In this document: positions 5,820 to 6,248 of the stretch, one piece after another
Numbering within the stretch: the stretch's first letter is position 1
Layout: each line of letters starts with the position of its first letter
From: Candidatus Woesearchaeota archaeon
GTDB lineage: Archaea; Nanobdellota; Nanobdellia; Woesearchaeales; SM23-78
Direction of reading: 5' to 3'
DNA length: 6,248 bases
NCBI GenBank assembly: GCA_016933095.1
Contig: JAFGBP010000047.1
Span: forward strand, 1-6,248
Notes under the pieces: generated by a model
Told to the model about the DNA's origin: nothing
Database searches by the model: none
What the model saw: the letters and a program-made list of their open reading frames with translations, nothing else
Program-made: the position numbers and the translations under genes

Positions 5820-5839
5820 GCGCAGGTCGCACCTTGCGC
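5820..5839. other. GC-rich hairpin upstream of element B
   Basis: GCGC (5820-5823) pairs with GCGC (5836-5839) and AGGT (5824-5827) pairs with ACCT (5831-5834) around a CGC loop, with one unpaired T at 5835. It sits between the PAS gene promoter and element B and lies upstream of the predicted PAS transcript. It may belong to element B or be an operator; element A has no visible counterpart because the window begins there. Confidence 0.5.
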
Positions 5840-5846
5840 GCTTAAA

Positions 5847-5954
5847 AAAACGCCGAAGCGTTTTGAAGCCCCAAAAATCATTTCATGATTTTTGATGGCT
5901 AACCGAGCGTAACCGGTTATACGGAGCGCAGCCAGGAGATTCTGGACGCAGCCA
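5847..5954 (+). repeat. Multi-hairpin intergenic element, copy B
   Basis: The same four-hairpin order as copy A. P1 is AAAACGC 5847-5853 with GCGTTTT 5858-5864 around CGAA. P2 is a perfect 10-bp stem, 5872-5881 with 5885-5894, around TTC, plus outer GCC 5868-5870 / GGC 5897-5899 across a 1x2 internal loop. P3 is TAACCG 5900-5905 with CGGTTA 5914-5919 around AGCGTAAC. P4 is CCAG 5932-5935 with CTGG 5942-5945 plus GCG 5926-5928 / CGC 5947-5949. Relative to copy A, the P3 closing pair changes from C-G to G-C on both sides together. The lower P4 stem is weaker than in A. It lies in the divergent spacer between the PAS and Elp3 promoters, so it is not an obvious terminator for either gene. The rest of spacer 5753-5998 holds only promoter elements and the 5820 hairpin. 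Confidence 0.75.
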
Positions 5955-5968
5955 GTCCTAGCAATCAA

Positions 5969-5976
5969 TTTAAATA
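5969..5976 (+). promoter_or_regulatory. TATA box of the elp3 gene
   Basis: TTTAAATA, a close match to the archaeal TATA consensus, is centred about 26 nt upstream of the ATG at 5999. The intervening GCCGCTCTTGCTCTCAT is pyrimidine-rich with no Shine-Dalgarno, so the mRNA is probably leaderless. Confidence 0.7.
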
Positions 5977-5998
5977 AATAAGCCGCTCTTGCTCTCAT

Positions 5999-6248
5999 AT
6001 GGAGGCAGATAAAGGATCTTTTGATGGTTTCTTTAACGAAGTGATCTCTTTCGTGAAGAAGGAGAGGCCTGACAAGCACGCCTTGGCGATGAAGAAGCTT
6101 GAGCTCTGCAGAAAGTATGGTATGAAGAGCAATCCCACGGACATCGAGGTCTTGCTCCGGGCTTCAGAAGTGGATCTTCCCTTGGTAAAGAAGCATCTTT
6201 TGACAAAGCCTACGAGGACCATAAGTGGAGTGGCTGTCGTCGCTGTGA
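5999..6248 (+). CDS. elp3: Elp3 radical-SAM tRNA U34 acetyltransferase, N-terminus (partial)
   Basis: The first 83 codons of a gene that runs off the right edge; the apparent TGA at the last bases is out of frame. Elp3 modifies wobble uridine 34 of tRNAs (the cm5U pathway) using a radical-SAM domain and a GNAT acetyltransferase domain; archaeal Elp3 acts without the eukaryotic Elongator partners. What is visible is the helical N-terminal tRNA-binding region (NEVISFVKKE, MKKLELCRKYG, NPTDIEVLLRA) leading into HLLTKPTRTISGVAVVAV (66-83). That last stretch is the hallmark segment directly preceding the radical-SAM cysteine motif (expected M..P..CP...C.YCPGG just beyond the window). No catalytic residues fall inside, so the assignment rests on this signature. 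The ATG at 5999 is set by the TATA box 26 nt upstream. Confidence 0.85.
   Translation, partial: MEADKGSFDGFFNEVISFVKKERPDKHALAMKKLELCRKYGMKSNPTDIEVLLRASEVDLPLVKKHLLTKPTRTISGVAVVAV

Noticed and set aside
5753..6079. N-terminal extension of the PAS gene up to an ATG at 6079
   Set aside because: It would run through repeat element B and overlap the start and promoter of elp3 on the other strand; a TATA box supports the 5752 start.
6246..6248. TGA stop codon at the end of the window
   Set aside because: It is out of frame with elp3; the in-frame codons end GCT GTG with a lone A, and the protein is clearly incomplete.
1..6248. tRNA or rRNA genes
   Set aside because: No acceptor/T-arm pattern such as GTTCRANNC in a cloverleaf context and no conserved rRNA stretches were seen.

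Overview
The window reads as a stretch of archaeal chromosome. Most genes have an AT-rich TATA-like box centred about 24-27 nt upstream of the start codon and no Shine-Dalgarno sequence, as expected for leaderless archaeal transcripts. Two genes instead have a short leader with a GGTGAT- or GGAG-type ribosome binding site. The gene content fits: a TreT-type trehalose synthase and the N-terminus of an archaeal-style Elp3. A bacterial-type RsuA/RluB pseudouridine synthase beside these would suit a lineage with much bacterial gene input, possibly a DPANN group such as Woesearchaeota, but the lineage is a guess.

Layout from left to right: a multi-hairpin intergenic element (copy A, 1-101); a cation-transporting P2-type ATPase (+, 143-2905); a 200-bp convergent spacer holding two tandem, degenerate ~97-bp repeats (2899-3104); an S4-domain pseudouridine synthase (-, 3106-3792); a short divergent promoter region; a 4-oxalocrotonate-tautomerase-family protein (+, 3892-4086); a TreT-like GT4 glycosyltransferase (-, 4096-5310); a small stand-alone PAS-domain protein (-, 5375-5752, start corrected); a 246-bp divergent spacer holding copy B of the multi-hairpin element (about 5847-5954); and the first 83 codons of Elp3 (+, from 5999), cut by the window end. 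No gap longer than about 300 bases lacks a gene.

The genes do not form one pathway. Each appears to have its own promoter, and they cover ion transport, RNA modification (pseudouridine synthase and Elp3), compatible-solute synthesis (TreT) and sensing (PAS protein). 

The most interesting signal is non-coding. Elements A and B share a 51-nt block that is 92% identical (4 mismatches). Two of the four differences lie in one stem of that block and compensate each other. Upstream of the block both carry two further hairpins whose stems differ almost completely, while the loops (GAA, then TTC, mutually complementary) and a 1x2 internal loop are kept. Both copies sit at the same distance upstream of a leaderless promoter. 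The tandem repeats at 2899-3104 share part of the 3' hairpin of these elements. Together they look like a family of structured intergenic elements, either an undescribed RNA or a REP/MITE-like palindromic repeat.
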